A DNA stretch of 64,000 nucleotides from Deinococcus radiophilus (GCF_020889625.1 NZ_CP086380.1:1569001-1633000); one strand, 5' to 3'; positions 37,350 to 46,712 are shown, numbered from the stretch's first letter. Numbers and translations are program-made. Notes: generated from the letters alone by a model not told the origin.

Positions 37350-38483
37350 ATGACCATCGTCATCGCGCCGGATTCGTTCAAAGAAGCGCTGGACGCTACG
37401 GCTGCCGCGCAGGCTATCGGACGCGGGGTGGTGGCCGCCTTACCCGGAACAGCGGTACAACAGCTCCCGCTCTCGGATGGCGGCGAGGGCTTTGCGGCGG
37501 CCCTGCGAGCGGCGCGGGGTGGAGAGTGGATCAGTGCCCAGGTCAGCGGCCCGCTGGGTGAGCCGGTGCAGGCCCGCTACGCCCAGCTCCCAGGCAATGT
37601 AGCAGCGATTGAAATGGCTCAGGCTGCCGGCCTGCCGCTGCTGGCCCCAGCCAGGCGCGACCCTGGACATACGAGCACCTATGGAGTAGGCGAACTGATC
37701 CGCCATGCACTGGACGGCGGCGCCACCAAATTGCTGCTGGGACTCGGCGGCAGCGCCACCAACGACGCTGGAGCTGGAACATTGCAAGCGCTGGGGGTGC
37801 GCTGGCTGGACTCGGCTGGTCAGGAGCTTCCCCGCGGAGGCGCGGCCCTCTCGCAGCTGGCCCACGCCGACCTGAGCGGACTGGACCCACGCCTGGCGGG
37901 CATTCGTCTGCGGGTCGCCTGTGATGTCACCCATCCGCTCACCGGGCCACAGGGAGCCAGCACCGTCTTTGGACCACAAAAAGGTGCATCGGCTGAAGGG
38001 GTGCGCGAACTGGACGCCGCGCTAGGCCACTTTGCTGCGGTGCTGACGGCCCAGGGCCTGCCAGATGTGCAGCAACTCCCAGGCAGTGGAGCCGCCGGAG
38101 GCCTGGGCTATGGCCTGCGCGCCGTGCTGGGGGCACAGCTGGAATCTGGAATTGACCTGGTGATGGACGCAGCAGGGCTACCGCAAGCACTGACCGGAGC
38201 CAGCCTGGTTCTCACCGCCGAAGGCCGTTTGGACCACCAGACCCTGAGTGGCAAAGTTCCCTTAGGCGTACTGCGCCAGGCCCAGCGGGCGGGAGTGCCG
38301 TGCATCGCGCTGGGCGGCGTGGCGGACCCGGCGAGCCGAGACGCCCTCCTGATGGCTGGATTCGCTGGAGTCTTCCCCATCTTGCCTGGTCCCGCCCCGC
38401 TCGCTGATCTGTTGGCCGACACCGCCAGCAACCTGGAACACACCGCTCGCAGTGTGGTGGGGGTGTGGGCAGCCGGGCGCTGA
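37350..38483 (+). CDS. Glycerate kinase (GlxK/GarK family)
   Basis: A 377-aa kinase phosphorylating D-glycerate with ATP, linking glyoxylate/sugar-acid breakdown to glycolysis. Diagnostic segments: the N-terminus MTIVIAPDSFKEALDATAAA, LSDGGEGFAAAL, LGLGGSATNDAGAGTLQALG (phosphate-binding), FGPQKGASAEGV, PGSGAAGGLGYGLRAVLGA and LTAEGRLDHQTLSGKVPLGV. Length is typical. The start at 37350 is supported by the family N-terminus and by a leaderless promoter; a frame extending to 37278 has no family match. Phosphorylation position (2- or 3-phosphoglycerate) cannot be told here. Confidence 0.92.
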   Translation: MTIVIAPDSFKEALDATAAAQAIGRGVVAALPGTAVQQLPLSDGGEGFAAALRAARGGEWISAQVSGPLGEPVQARYAQLPGNVAAIEMAQAAGLPLLAPARRDPGHTSTYGVGELIRHALDGGATKLLLGLGGSATNDAGAGTLQALGVRWLDSAGQELPRGGAALSQLAHADLSGLDPRLAGIRLRVACDVTHPLTGPQGASTVFGPQKGASAEGVRELDAALGHFAAVLTAQGLPDVQQLPGSGAAGGLGYGLRAVLGAQLESGIDLVMDAAGLPQALTGASLVLTAEGRLDHQTLSGKVPLGVLRQAQRAGVPCIALGGVADPASRDALLMAGFAGVFPILPGPAPLADLLADTASNLEHTARSVVGVWAAGR

Positions 38484-38645
38484 TACAGGGTCCTCAGGAC
38501 CTATCATCCCCAACTCCTAAAGCAGCCAGAACAGCCTCTCTCACTCTCTGCCTTGTGTGTCCTTGACCACGGGGCAGCCTTTTGGTTGATCCTCGCATCC
38601 ACTCACGGGGGCAATACTTGTGTCTTCCTGGAGGAACGATTCTGC

Positions 38646-38651
38646 TACCTT
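38646..38651 (+). promoter_or_regulatory. Leaderless -10 element TACCTT for the RNB exonuclease
   Basis: TACCTT is followed by 6 nt and a GTG start codon at 38658; there is no ribosome site. Confidence 0.55.
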
Positions 38652-38657
38652 GCCAGG

Positions 38658-40040
38658 GTGGAGATCAGTGAACTCAGCAGCGCCCAGTGGACCGACGTCG
38701 AACTGACCGCGCGCGGCAAACAGGACAAATCGAGGACCCTGCGTGACCTGGCACGGCCCGAAACCCCCGAGAGTGCCCATGCCCTGCTGCTGGAAGCAGG
38801 CCGCTGGACCGAGGCCCAGACCCCATATGCCGAGCGGCTGGGGACGGCCCTAGAGGCCGTGAGCCTGCCTGTCCCCGAGTGGCCTGACGAGGAACGGCTG
38901 GACCTGACCCACCTGAGCGCCTACGCGATCGACGATGAGGGCAACCAGGACCCCGACGACGCCCTGAGTGCCGAAGACCTGGGCGGCGGCCTGACCCGGC
39001 TGTGGGTCCATGTGGCGGATGTGGCCGCGCTGGTCCCGCCGGGCAGTGCATTGGACTTGGAGGCCCGTGCACGCGGCGCAACCCTTTACCTGCCAGACCA
39101 GACCATCCACATGCTGCCCGAAGCCTTGATCGCCCAGGCGGGCCTGGGTCTCAGCGAGACCAGCCCGGCCCTCTCTATCGCGCTGGACCTGGATGAAACG
39201 GGCAATGCTGAGGCGGTAGAAGTTCATCTGACCCGCGTGCGGGTGCAGCGCCTGAGCTACGACCAGGCCCAGGCCATGTTTGCAAGCGGGCATAAGGACT
39301 TCGCCCGTCTGGCCGAACTGGCCCGTGTCAGCCGTGACATCCGCTTCGAGGAAGGCGCGGTCAGCATTGACCTGCCTGAAGTGCGCGTCAAGGCCGACGA
39401 AGCCGGTGCTCAGGTCACGGCCCTCCCCCGCCCTGAAATGCGCGGCGTGGTGCAGGAATGCATGACCCTGGCCGGTTGGGGCGCAGCCATCTATGCCGAC
39501 GATTTCGAGTTGCCGATTCCCTTCGCCACCCAGGACCCGCCGCACCGCGAAGTCAGCGGCGACACCATCCCCGCGCACTGGGCCCGCCGCAAGACACTGG
39601 GACGTACCCGCTTTCAGTCGGCCCCCGGCGCACACGCGGGCATGGGCCTGGACCTTTACACCCAGGCCACCAGCCCTATGCGGCGCTACTTGGACTTGGT
39701 GGTGCACCAGCAGTTACGCGCGCATCTCAGCGGCGCTGAACCCATGAGTGGGCGCGAGGTGGCCGCCCATATCGCCGAAGCCAGCATCGGAAGCGCCGGA
39801 ACCCGCACCGCCGAGCGCCTCAGCCGCCGCCACCATACCCTGCGCTGTATCGCCGCGCAGCCGGAACGGGTCTGGGAAGCGGTGGTGGTAGAGCGCAAAG
39901 GGCCACAGGCCACACTGCTCATTCCGGACCTGGCCCTGGACCTGCCGATGACCACGCCCAGCCAGCCGGGGCAAGTGCTGTCAGTGACTCTGACGGTGCA
40001 AAGCTTGCCGGACCTGCGTGTCCGGGCCAGCGAAAGCTGA
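38658..40040 (+). CDS. RNase II-like exoribonuclease (short RNB-domain type)
   Basis: A processive 3'-5' exoribonuclease, 460 aa. It closely resembles the D. radiodurans RNase II-like enzyme DR0020 as I recall it. The N-terminal region is a short helical/winged part instead of the two cold-shock domains of RNase II/R. The RNB catalytic core runs from ~75 (AYAIDDEGNQDPDDALS, with the metal-binding Asp cluster) through RLWVHVADVAALV, ARGATLYLPDQTIHMLP and DLYTQATSPMRRYLDLVVHQ, and a small S1-like C-terminus follows. The start is the GTG at 38658 (VEISELSSAQWTDVEL), matching the DR0020 beginning and supported by a -10 element 6 nt upstream; 35 upstream in-frame codons are rejected. Confidence 0.9.
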   Translation: MEISELSSAQWTDVELTARGKQDKSRTLRDLARPETPESAHALLLEAGRWTEAQTPYAERLGTALEAVSLPVPEWPDEERLDLTHLSAYAIDDEGNQDPDDALSAEDLGGGLTRLWVHVADVAALVPPGSALDLEARARGATLYLPDQTIHMLPEALIAQAGLGLSETSPALSIALDLDETGNAEAVEVHLTRVRVQRLSYDQAQAMFASGHKDFARLAELARVSRDIRFEEGAVSIDLPEVRVKADEAGAQVTALPRPEMRGVVQECMTLAGWGAAIYADDFELPIPFATQDPPHREVSGDTIPAHWARRKTLGRTRFQSAPGAHAGMGLDLYTQATSPMRRYLDLVVHQQLRAHLSGAEPMSGREVAAHIAEASIGSAGTRTAERLSRRHHTLRCIAAQPERVWEAVVVERKGPQATLLIPDLALDLPMTTPSQPGQVLSVTLTVQSLPDLRVRASES

Positions 40041-40179
40041 TCTTCCGGAGCTGGCTGAATTTTACAACTTCCCAAAATCTCCTCAGTTTTCACATGGTTC
40101 AAAAGTGAACTGCGTCTAGCGCACGGTTTTTGGCGGCGAACCCTGACTCATCTTGCATTGTGAAATGCCCAAGTGCCGT

Positions 40180-40185
40180 TAGAGT
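40180..40185 (+). promoter_or_regulatory. Leaderless -10 element TAGAGT
   Basis: TAGAGT is followed by 6 nt and the ATG at 40192; it is the main support that this small gene is real. Confidence 0.5.
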
Positions 40186-40191
40186 GGCGCT

Positions 40192-40500
40192 ATGTGCTCA
40201 CAGGCCAAAGACATTGTCTCCCTCCGGCTTAGTCATTGCCGGGCCGAGCGGGCCGCGCAGCAGCGCCAGTACCATCTGGCCGCGCTGCACTACCGCCACT
40301 GTCTGGAAACCGCCGAGCTGCGTGAGGACTGCCAGGCGGTGCGTTTTTTTGCGCTGCGCTTGGCCGACTGCTATGAGCAGATGGAACTCTCCCCCAAGGC
40401 GCAGGCTTTCCGCGATCTGGCGGGTGAACCGCGCCCTGCCGAACAGCGCCGCGACTCCCGGCGCGAGGGTGACGGTACCGCTGGCGCATCAATCGCCTGA
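40192..40500 (+). CDS. Small hypothetical protein, TPR-like helical, 102 aa
   Basis: A soluble, Arg/Ala/Gln-rich helical protein. Residues ~15-75 (RAERAAQQRQYHLAALHYRH, then LRLADCYEQMELSPKAQAFR) have the spacing of two tetratricopeptide-like helix pairs; the last 25 residues are charged and probably disordered. Four cysteines occur but not in a metal motif. No family is recognised. The frame is favoured over the overlapping one in another phase because of the leaderless promoter and the sensible helical pattern. It ends two bases before the stop of the convergent repeat-protein gene. Confidence 0.55.
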   Translation: MCSQAKDIVSLRLSHCRAERAAQQRQYHLAALHYRHCLETAELREDCQAVRFFALRLADCYEQMELSPKAQAFRDLAGEPRPAEQRRDSRREGDGTAGASIA

Positions 40501-40501
40501 A

Positions 40502-41008
40502 TCAGCCCTGGCGGCGGGCATCCTGGGCCGCCCGCTGTGACTCGGTCTGGACACGGTGGGCGCACACTGCCAGCAGCGCCGCCAGTGGAAAAGGCACCGC
40601 TCCCAGGTCCATCCGGACATCCCACCCCTGGGTGACACCACCCAGGCGGCCCCGCACCTCACCAGCATAAAGCTGCAGCGTCATATCCTGGCCGTCCAAC
40701 ACACCCCCAATGCGTCCAGCGGCACCTTCTGGCGTGAATTCCAACACAAAATCAGTGCCATCTAGGTAGCTGCCCAAGCGTCCTTGCATCCGGGTGCCCG
40801 CCACTTCGGCCTCCACGTCAAAGCCGAAACTGACCCCCCCGACCCGTCCGGTGAGTCCTGTCGGCGTGGCCCCGATTCGCACGTCCATGCCATTCAGGAA
40901 ACTGCCGATCCGGCCCTGGAACTCTTGCCCAGTCCACGCCGCTGCCAGAGCGTAGCCTCCGTCCAGTGGCCCAAAGCGTCCATTCAAGCTGTTACTCGCG
41001 GCTGTCAT
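40502..41008 (-). CDS. Repeat protein with six GRxGxxxxGxD units
   Basis: A 168-aa protein built of about six ~22-residue repeats: GRFGPLDGGYAL, GRIGSFLNGMDVRI, GRVGGVSFGFDVEA, GRLGSYLDGTDFVL, GRIGGVLDGQDMTL and GRLGGVTQGWDVRM. The pattern Gly-Arg-hydrophobic-Gly-x4-Gly-x-Asp-hydrophobic suggests a regular all-beta stack or sheet. A final hydrophobic stretch (VPFPLAALLAVC) precedes a basic tail. I do not recognise a named family. The start at 41008 is preferred: TATGCT ends 7 nt upstream (leaderless); an ATG four codons earlier is possible. There is no signal peptide, so it is probably cytoplasmic or membrane-associated by the C-terminal stretch. Confidence 0.7.
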   Translation of the reverse strand: MTAASNSLNGRFGPLDGGYALAAAWTGQEFQGRIGSFLNGMDVRIGATPTGLTGRVGGVSFGFDVEAEVAGTRMQGRLGSYLDGTDFVLEFTPEGAAGRIGGVLDGQDMTLQLYAGEVRGRLGGVTQGWDVRMDLGAVPFPLAALLAVCAHRVQTESQRAAQDARRQG

Positions 41009-41015
41009 GCCTAGC

Positions 41016-41021
41016 AGCATA
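41016..41021 (-). promoter_or_regulatory. Leaderless -10 element TATGCT for the repeat protein
   Basis: On the minus strand TATGCT is followed by 7 nt and the ATG at 41008. Confidence 0.5.
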
Positions 41022-41065
41022 GGTGGCTAGGGTAGACAAAAGCCCTACAGACCACCCCACACGAC

Positions 41066-41101
41066 AAAACCCGCCCCAGTGGCGTTGCGCCTGGAGCGGG
41101 T
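41066..41101 (-). terminator. Terminator of sucA-sucB
   Basis: On the minus strand ACCCGC pairs with GCGGGT (with an inner CCAG/CTGG), followed by TTTT; 15 bp after the sucB stop. Confidence 0.75.
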
Positions 41102-41116
41102 GGCTGTGCCTACAGC

Positions 41117-42352
41117 TCAGATATCCAGCAGCAGACGGGCGGGGTCTTCCAGCAGATTCTTGATGGTCACCAGGAACTGCACGCTGTCTTTGCCGTCAAT
41201 GATGCGGTGGTCGTAGCTCAGGGCCACGTACATCATCGGACGAATGACAATCTCGCCGTTCACCACCACTGGGCGCTCCACGATGTTGTGCATGCCCAAG
41301 ATGGCGCTCTGGGGGGCGTTGATGATCGGGGTACTCATCATCGAACCAAACGTTCCACCGTTGGTGATGGTGAAGGTGCCGCCGCTCATGTCTTCCATGG
41401 TCAGCTTGCCGCCGCGCGCCTTCTGGGCAAATTCGCCAATGCCTTTTTCGATCTCGGCCAGGTTCATCTGATCGGTGTCACGCAGGATGGGCACGACCAG
41501 ACCACGCTCGGTGGACACGGCGATGCCGATGTCATAAAAGCCGTGGTAAATGATGTCCTTGCCGTCCACGCTGGCATTGACCACCGGGAACTGCTTGAGG
41601 GCCTCGGTGGCCGCCCGCACGAAAAAGCTCATGAAGCCCAGTTTGACGTCATGCTTGGCGACAAACTGATCTTGGTACTTCTTGCGCAGGTCCATGATCG
41701 GCTTCATGTCCACCTCGTTGAAGGTGGTCAGCATGGCCGTGGTGTCCTGCACTTCCTTGAGGCGCTCGGCAATCTTCTGGCGGATGCGGGTCATCGGCAC
41801 GCGCTCTTCGGGACGCTCGCCGGTGGGCAGCGGCGCAGCAACAGCTTGAGGAGCAGACGCGCCAGGCTGGGCACCCATGGCGTCCGCCTTGGTGATGTTG
41901 CCGCGTGGACCGGTGGCCGGAACCTGGGCCGGGTCCAGTCCTTTTTCAGCCACGATCTTGCGCACGGCGGGCGAGAGGTCTTCGCGGCGCTCGGCCTGCG
42001 AGCTCGGCGCAGGCACCGACTGCTCATGGCGGGCCTGGCTCTCGCCGCCGGCGCTCTGGGAGGGATCGGCACTGCTTTCACTGCCGCTGGCCGGGGCGGA
42101 CGCTGCTGCGCCCGCTTCACCGGCACCCAGCTCGCCCAGCACTTCTTCGCTCAGGACAGTATCGCCCTCGTTCTTGGTCACGCTTTTCAGGACGCCGTCT
42201 TCCTGGGCAATCACTTCCAGCACCACTTTGTCGGTTTCGATTTCGGCCAGCACATCACCGCGCTTGACACTGGTGCCCGGCTGCACATTCCAACCCAGCA
42301 GGGTGCCTTCGGAAACGGATTCGCTGAATACGGGAACTTTAATTTCTGACAT
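41117..42352 (-). CDS. sucB: 2-oxoglutarate dehydrogenase E2, dihydrolipoamide succinyltransferase
   Basis: The E2 core of the 2-oxoglutarate dehydrogenase complex transfers succinyl from lipoyl-lysine to CoA. 411 aa: lipoyl domain 1-77 with the lipoylated Lys in [11 protein letters not shown]; Ala/Ser/Pro-rich linker ~80-120; E1/E3-binding domain ~125-160 ([31 protein letters not shown]); catalytic domain ~185-411 with [14 protein letters not shown] and the active site [16 protein letters not shown] (His and Asp). It follows sucA with a 66-bp gap and an AGAGG ribosome site before its ATG. E3 (lpd) is not in the window. The IETDKV lipoyl motif and gene order with sucA mark it as the 2-oxoglutarate rather than pyruvate type. 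Confidence 0.95.
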   Translation of the reverse strand: MSEIKVPVFSESVSEGTLLGWNVQPGTSVKRGDVLAEIETDKVVLEVIAQEDGVLKSVTKNEGDTVLSEEVLGELGAGEAGAAASAPASGSESSADPSQSAGGESQARHEQSVPAPSSQAERREDLSPAVRKIVAEKGLDPAQVPATGPRGNITKADAMGAQPGASAPQAVAAPLPTGERPEERVPMTRIRQKIAERLKEVQDTTAMLTTFNEVDMKPIMDLRKKYQDQFVAKHDVKLGFMSFFVRAATEALKQFPVVNASVDGKDIIYHGFYDIGIAVSTERGLVVPILRDTDQMNLAEIEKGIGEFAQKARGGKLTMEDMSGGTFTITNGGTFGSMMSTPIINAPQSAILGMHNIVERPVVVNGEIVIRPMMYVALSYDHRIIDGKDSVQFLVTIKNLLEDPARLLLDI

Positions 42353-42418
42353 GGGGTCTAACCTCTTGGAATTTGGGGGGGCGGGACATGCGTGGCTGAT
42401 GGACCTGACCAGGCCAGT

Positions 42419-45304
42419 TTAGCCCTGGGCTTCGGCTTCCTCAGTCAATTCTACCTGGGCATCGTAGGCTTCGCGGGACACCTTCTCGCCCAGCGCATCG
42501 GCAATGACCTTGGCCTGTTCTTTGGCGTGGACGTGGGCGTAGCCGGTGGCCGTACTGGCGGCGCGGCGGCGGCTGACATGCGTCAGCGTGTGGTCCAGGT
42601 TCAGCTCAGCCAGGGTACGTTCCAGGTCCTCACGGATCAACAGCCAGGCCCCCTGGTTCTCAGGTTCTTCCTGTGACCAGACCACCTGCGAACCGGGGTG
42701 GCGGCTCAGTTCTTCTTTCAGCTCATCCAGTGGGAAGGGATACAGCTGCTCCAGACGGACCAGCGCGGTGCCGTGGTAGCCCTCTCGGTCTTCCTCACGG
42801 GCGTCGTACAGCTCCCAGTGCAACTTGCCAGAGCTGATAACCACGCGGCGGCCCTTCTCGACTTCGGGATCGCCAATCACGTTGCGGAAACGGCCCTCGG
42901 TCAGCTCGCTCAGCGGCGACATGGCACGCTTGTTACGCAGCAGACTCTTGGGCGTCATGACGATCAGCGGCTTGCGGTAGCCACGCTTCATCTGACGGCG
43001 CAGCAGATGGAAAATCTGTGAGGCGCTGCTCGGCACCACGACTTGCATATTGTTCTGAGCACACAGCTGCAAGAAGCGTTCCAGACGGGCGCTGGAATGC
43101 TCGGGGCCAGCACCTTCGTAGCCGTGTGGCAGCAACAGCGTCAGACCACTCAGGCCCAGCCACTTGGTTTCCCCAGCGGCGATGAACTGGTCAATCACAG
43201 CCTGGGCGCCGTTGGCAAAGTCACCGAACTGCGCTTCCCACAGCACCAGCGTGTTGGGGTTGGTGCCGGAGTAGCCGTACTCAAAGGCCATCACGCCTTC
43301 TTCGGAAAGGGTGGAGTCAATCACTTCGGCGCGGCCCTGACCGGGACGCAGGAATTCCAGGCTGAGGTAATCGCCCTTAAGAGGGTCCAGTCCCCGCTGG
43401 TCGTGCACCACCGCGTGGCGGTGTACGAAGGTTCCACGCCCGGAGTCTTCACCACTCAGGCGCACGTTGTAGCCCTCGTCCAGTAGCGTGGCGTAGGCCA
43501 GCATTTCGCCCATGCCCCAGTCCAGCGGCTGCTCGCCACGGCTCATGGCCCGGCGGGCTTCCATCACCCGGTTTACCCCACGGTGCAGCTCGAAGCCTTC
43601 GGGGAAAGTGGTCATGCGCTGGGCCAGTTCGGCCAACTTCTCGGCAGGCACGGCCGTTTCGGCCACCGACTGCCAGTTGGACTCCTTGGCAGCCTTCTTG
43701 TATTCGGCCCAGCGCTCACCCAGGTCACTGACGGTATCGTCGGTCAGTTCGGCCACGACACTCTCGCCGCGGTCTAGGCGGTCACGGTAGCTGTCGGCCA
43801 GGGCCTTCACGTCCGCTGCAGTAGTTATACCCTCTTGCTGCAGCTTCTGGGCATACAGCGCCAGCGTGCCGGGGTGGGCTTTGACCTGTTTGTACATGAT
43901 CGGCTGGGTCATGGTGGGGTCATCGGCTTCGTTGTGGCCGTGGCGGCGGAACGACACCAGATCAATAAACACGTCCTTGCCGAACTGCTGGCGGTAGGCC
44001 AGGGCCAGGTCGGCCGCGAAGGCCACCGCTTCGGGATCGTCCCCGTTCACGTGCATCACTGGCGCGTTGGCGATCTTGGCAACATCGGTGCAGTAGCGGC
44101 TAGAACGACTATCCCGTGGATCGGAGATGGTAAAGCCCACCTGGTTGTTGATCACGATACGAACCGCGCCGCCGGTGGTGTATCCGCGCAGACGCGACAT
44201 GTTCAGCGTCTCCATGACCACACCCTGTCCGATCACGGCGGCGTCACCGTGGACCGTTACAGCCAACACGTTGTCACGGCGTACGTCACGCATCAGGTGG
44301 GGAGTTTCGTCGCGGCGGTCCTGGCGGGCACGGGTGGAACCGTGAACGACTGGGGCCACCAATTCCAGGTGGCTGGGGTTGAAGGCCAGCGCCAGATGCA
44401 AGGGGCCGTTCTTGGTCTTCACATCGCTGGAAAAGCCCAGGTGGTATTTCACGTCACCGGAGATATCCGGGTTCTCACTGAGAACTTTTTTGCCCTCGAA
44501 CTCGTCAAAAAGGTCTTTGGGCCGCTTACCGAAGATGTTGACCAGCGTGTTCAGGCGGCCACGGTGGGCCATGCCCAGCACGATTTCCTTGACACCGTAG
44601 TCTCCGGCCCCATGAATCAGGCGGTCCAGCAGCGGGATGAAGCTCTCACTGCCTTCCAGCGAGAAGCGTTTCTGGCCCACATACTTGATGTGCAGGTACT
44701 TTTCCAGACCCTCGGCGGCGTTCAGACGGTCCAGCAGCCGCAGCTTATCTTCCTTGGTAAAGGCGTCGCGCCGTCCCCCACGCTCAATGCGGTCCTGAAA
44801 CCACTCGCGTTCTTCGCTCGGCAGGTAGCTGTACTCATAGCCGATGGGGCCACAGTAGATCCCACGCAGTTGACCCAACACCTCGGCCACCGTGCCAGCA
44901 AAATACCCATCCGTGACCTGTTCGCTCATCTGGACGTCACTCAGACCGTAGTACGCCGGGGTCAGTTCAGGCACATCCGGGGTTCCGATCAACCGCAGCG
45001 GATCGAATTGGGCGTGCAAGTGACCGTAGACCCGGTGGGCGGTGATCAGCGCACTGATGGCCTGCTGAGCGCCGCTGGCTTCACCCTGAACCACCTGCAT
45101 GGCACGGGGACGGCGTCCCGTCCCCAGATCGTAAAAGGCCTGCTGAATGGCCGAGTGGCGGGCTTCCTGGGCGCCGCCGCGCTGGGCGTCAAAAAAGCTA
45201 CGCCACTCCGGGTCAACGCTCTGCGGATCTGTCAGATAGTCCTCATACAGCCCATCCAAAAAGGCTGCGTTGCCACCTGACATGATGGTGTCTGGTCGGG
45301 TCAT
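42419..45304 (-). CDS. sucA: 2-oxoglutarate dehydrogenase E1 component
   Basis: Thiamine-diphosphate enzyme that decarboxylates 2-oxoglutarate and succinylates the E2 lipoyl group. 961 aa. The N-terminus (MSGGNAAFLDGLYEDYLTDP) carries the short E2-binding segment; substrate and cofactor motifs follow: IVLGMAHRGRLNTLVNIFGK, HGDAAVIGQGVVMETLNMS, VRIVINNQVGFT, FIDLVSFRRHGHNEADDP, and in the C-terminal half LLLPHGYEGAGPEHSSARLE. The start is set at 45304 (MTRPDTIMSGG), preceded by GGATGG; the frame stays open 62 codons further upstream but overlaps the regulator gene's end. It forms an operon with sucB downstream. Confidence 0.95.
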   Translation of the reverse strand: MTRPDTIMSGGNAAFLDGLYEDYLTDPQSVDPEWRSFFDAQRGGAQEARHSAIQQAFYDLGTGRRPRAMQVVQGEASGAQQAISALITAHRVYGHLHAQFDPLRLIGTPDVPELTPAYYGLSDVQMSEQVTDGYFAGTVAEVLGQLRGIYCGPIGYEYSYLPSEEREWFQDRIERGGRRDAFTKEDKLRLLDRLNAAEGLEKYLHIKYVGQKRFSLEGSESFIPLLDRLIHGAGDYGVKEIVLGMAHRGRLNTLVNIFGKRPKDLFDEFEGKKVLSENPDISGDVKYHLGFSSDVKTKNGPLHLALAFNPSHLELVAPVVHGSTRARQDRRDETPHLMRDVRRDNVLAVTVHGDAAVIGQGVVMETLNMSRLRGYTTGGAVRIVINNQVGFTISDPRDSRSSRYCTDVAKIANAPVMHVNGDDPEAVAFAADLALAYRQQFGKDVFIDLVSFRRHGHNEADDPTMTQPIMYKQVKAHPGTLALYAQKLQQEGITTAADVKALADSYRDRLDRGESVVAELTDDTVSDLGERWAEYKKAAKESNWQSVAETAVPAEKLAELAQRMTTFPEGFELHRGVNRVMEARRAMSRGEQPLDWGMGEMLAYATLLDEGYNVRLSGEDSGRGTFVHRHAVVHDQRGLDPLKGDYLSLEFLRPGQGRAEVIDSTLSEEGVMAFEYGYSGTNPNTLVLWEAQFGDFANGAQAVIDQFIAAGETKWLGLSGLTLLLPHGYEGAGPEHSSARLERFLQLCAQNNMQVVVPSSASQIFHLLRRQMKRGYRKPLIVMTPKSLLRNKRAMSPLSELTEGRFRNVIGDPEVEKGRRVVISSGKLHWELYDAREEDREGYHGTALVRLEQLYPFPLDELKEELSRHPGSQVVWSQEEPENQGAWLLIREDLERTLAELNLDHTLTHVSRRRAASTATGYAHVHAKEQAKVIADALGEKVSREAYDAQVELTEEAEAQG

Positions 45305-45453
45305 AACGCCATCCAGCATACCGCTCTTGTGGACATACATGGCGGCGCGGCCCCACTTTGGCCTGCGTGCGGTGAGGGGCCGCGCTGTTCCTGTGTGAGT
45401 CACAAGGATCAGTGACTTGGCAGCAGGAAAGCGGGGGCCAGGTGGCTCGGGAA

Positions 45454-46263
45454 TCAGTCTCCGGTCTTTGGCCGGTCCACTTGCCGCCAATGACAGGCTG
45501 CCTCGCCCTGCCGAACCCGCTGGGCCAGCGCCTGGGTTTCAGGCAAAGGACCGTCACCAACCTCCTGGCGCAGATAGCGGACATAACGGCGGTAATGGTC
45601 GGTGGCGGCGACAGGCCCACGCTGCACACTCAGGCAGACCAGCAGACGTTGCTGGTGGTTCTCGCCCAACAGGGGGTCGGCCTCAGCAGCGCTGAGCAGC
45701 TCACGCAGCGAACAGTCACACTGCTGCTGGGAACAGTGCTGCCACGACAGGTCCAGCGCCAACTGCTGGTGCAGCGCCGCCAGCCGGTCACGCTCTGGAC
45801 GCACCCACGCCGTTTCCAATTGCGGCAGATAAGGCCCCTGTGCCGTAGCCAGAGCCGCCTGACAGACCTCAGCAGACATCTCGCCGGTCAGCAGCGCGGC
45901 TTGCCGTCCCACATCGCTGCGGGCATACACCGCCGGGTGCAGGGCGTAGCGCCCAGCAGTTTCGGTGACCGTCTGCGGGCCACCCAACACAGCCCGTAAG
46001 CGGTGCAAGGCCACCCGGAAACGGCCCAGCGCCGCTGGAGTTTCTTCATCGCCCCACAGATCCAGCAGCAGCCGGGCGCGGTAGGCTCCCTGTGGGTGAG
46101 CGTGCAGGTACCACAGCAGCTCAGCCGCGCTCCGGGCCGGCCAACTGACGGCTTGACCGCTGCGACTGACTCCCGGGTCCCCGCAGGTCACGATCTCCAG
46201 ATCGTGTAGCCCTGGCAGCTCTGCGGGTAGAGCGGCAGACGGTGACGTGGGTGCGTGCATCAT
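45454..46263 (-). CDS. BTAD-domain (SARP-like) transcriptional regulator
   Basis: A 269-aa regulator. Residues ~18-110 form an OmpR/PhoB-type winged helix (SRSGQAVSWPARSAAELLWY, then LLLDLWGDEETPAALGRFRV with HRLRAVLGG); residues ~115-250 form the bacterial transcriptional activation domain, a helical TPR-like region (ELLSAAEADPLLGENHQQRL, TDHYRRYVRYLRQEVG). Such proteins in Deinococcus usually stand alone and their ligands are unknown. GAGGAGG lies 8 nt before the ATG pair. It ends 149 bp upstream of sucA on the same strand, so it could affect sucAB transcription; that is inference only. Confidence 0.8.
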   Translation of the reverse strand: MMHAPTSPSAALPAELPGLHDLEIVTCGDPGVSRSGQAVSWPARSAAELLWYLHAHPQGAYRARLLLDLWGDEETPAALGRFRVALHRLRAVLGGPQTVTETAGRYALHPAVYARSDVGRQAALLTGEMSAEVCQAALATAQGPYLPQLETAWVRPERDRLAALHQQLALDLSWQHCSQQQCDCSLRELLSAAEADPLLGENHQQRLLVCLSVQRGPVAATDHYRRYVRYLRQEVGDGPLPETQALAQRVRQGEAACHWRQVDRPKTGD

Positions 46264-46418
46264 GGTGCGCTTCCTCCTCAGTCCGGGTTGACCTTTTGCC
46301 GTTCCGGTCCCTTTCAGATTAATACACCCCGGAGCGGACCTTTGTTCCTGCTTGATTGGTACAGTCGGCTTTAGGCCTGTCCCATCCGGCGCGTCGTGCT
46401 GAGTGCCATGCTGGGCTT

Positions 46419-46712
46419 ATGAACGACGAAGACCGCAGGAATGATGGAATGCAGGACAAGCAAGGCCGGAATGAGCAGGGCAACGGGATGAGCAGCCAAA
46501 GCCACTGGACCGGCGATGAAAATATCAGCCGCGGCGCAGCCCCCGCTGACCTGCCAGCCACCGACGCCGGAAGCCGCCTGGGTGGCGACGCTGCGCGGTA
46601 CAGCGATCAGGCGGAGCAGGGTATTCCCGACAGTGTCATCGACGTCGACAGCCACACCCAGGAAACTGGCACCACCTTCGGCACTGACCCCAGTGGCGAC
46701 AAGCGGCTATGA
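46419..46712 (+). CDS. Small hydrophilic protein, probably disordered
   Basis: 97 aa, very hydrophilic, rich in Asp, Gly, Gln, Asn and Thr (MNDEDRRNDGMQDKQGRNEQ), without cysteine or a hydrophobic core; this composition is like stress-linked hydrophilins, though no family is recognised. CATGCT ends 6 nt before the ATG, a near-match to the leaderless -10. Its stop overlaps the ATG of the next gene (ATGA), which supports that it is translated and linked to the lactonase gene. A minus-strand frame over the same bases is considered a shadow. Confidence 0.55.
   Translation: MNDEDRRNDGMQDKQGRNEQGNGMSSQSHWTGDENISRGAAPADLPATDAGSRLGGDAARYSDQAEQGIPDSVIDVDSHTQETGTTFGTDPSGDKRL

Noticed and set aside
40130..40540. 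136-codon frame overlapping the small gene at 40192-40500 in another phase
   Set aside because: The leaderless promoter and the helical pattern favour the 40192 frame; this one gives a Pro/Arg-rich translation typical of a shadow.
46371..46655. 94-codon minus-strand frame opposite the small hydrophilic gene
   Set aside because: No start signals, and its bases are used by the plus-strand frame coupled to the lactonase gene.
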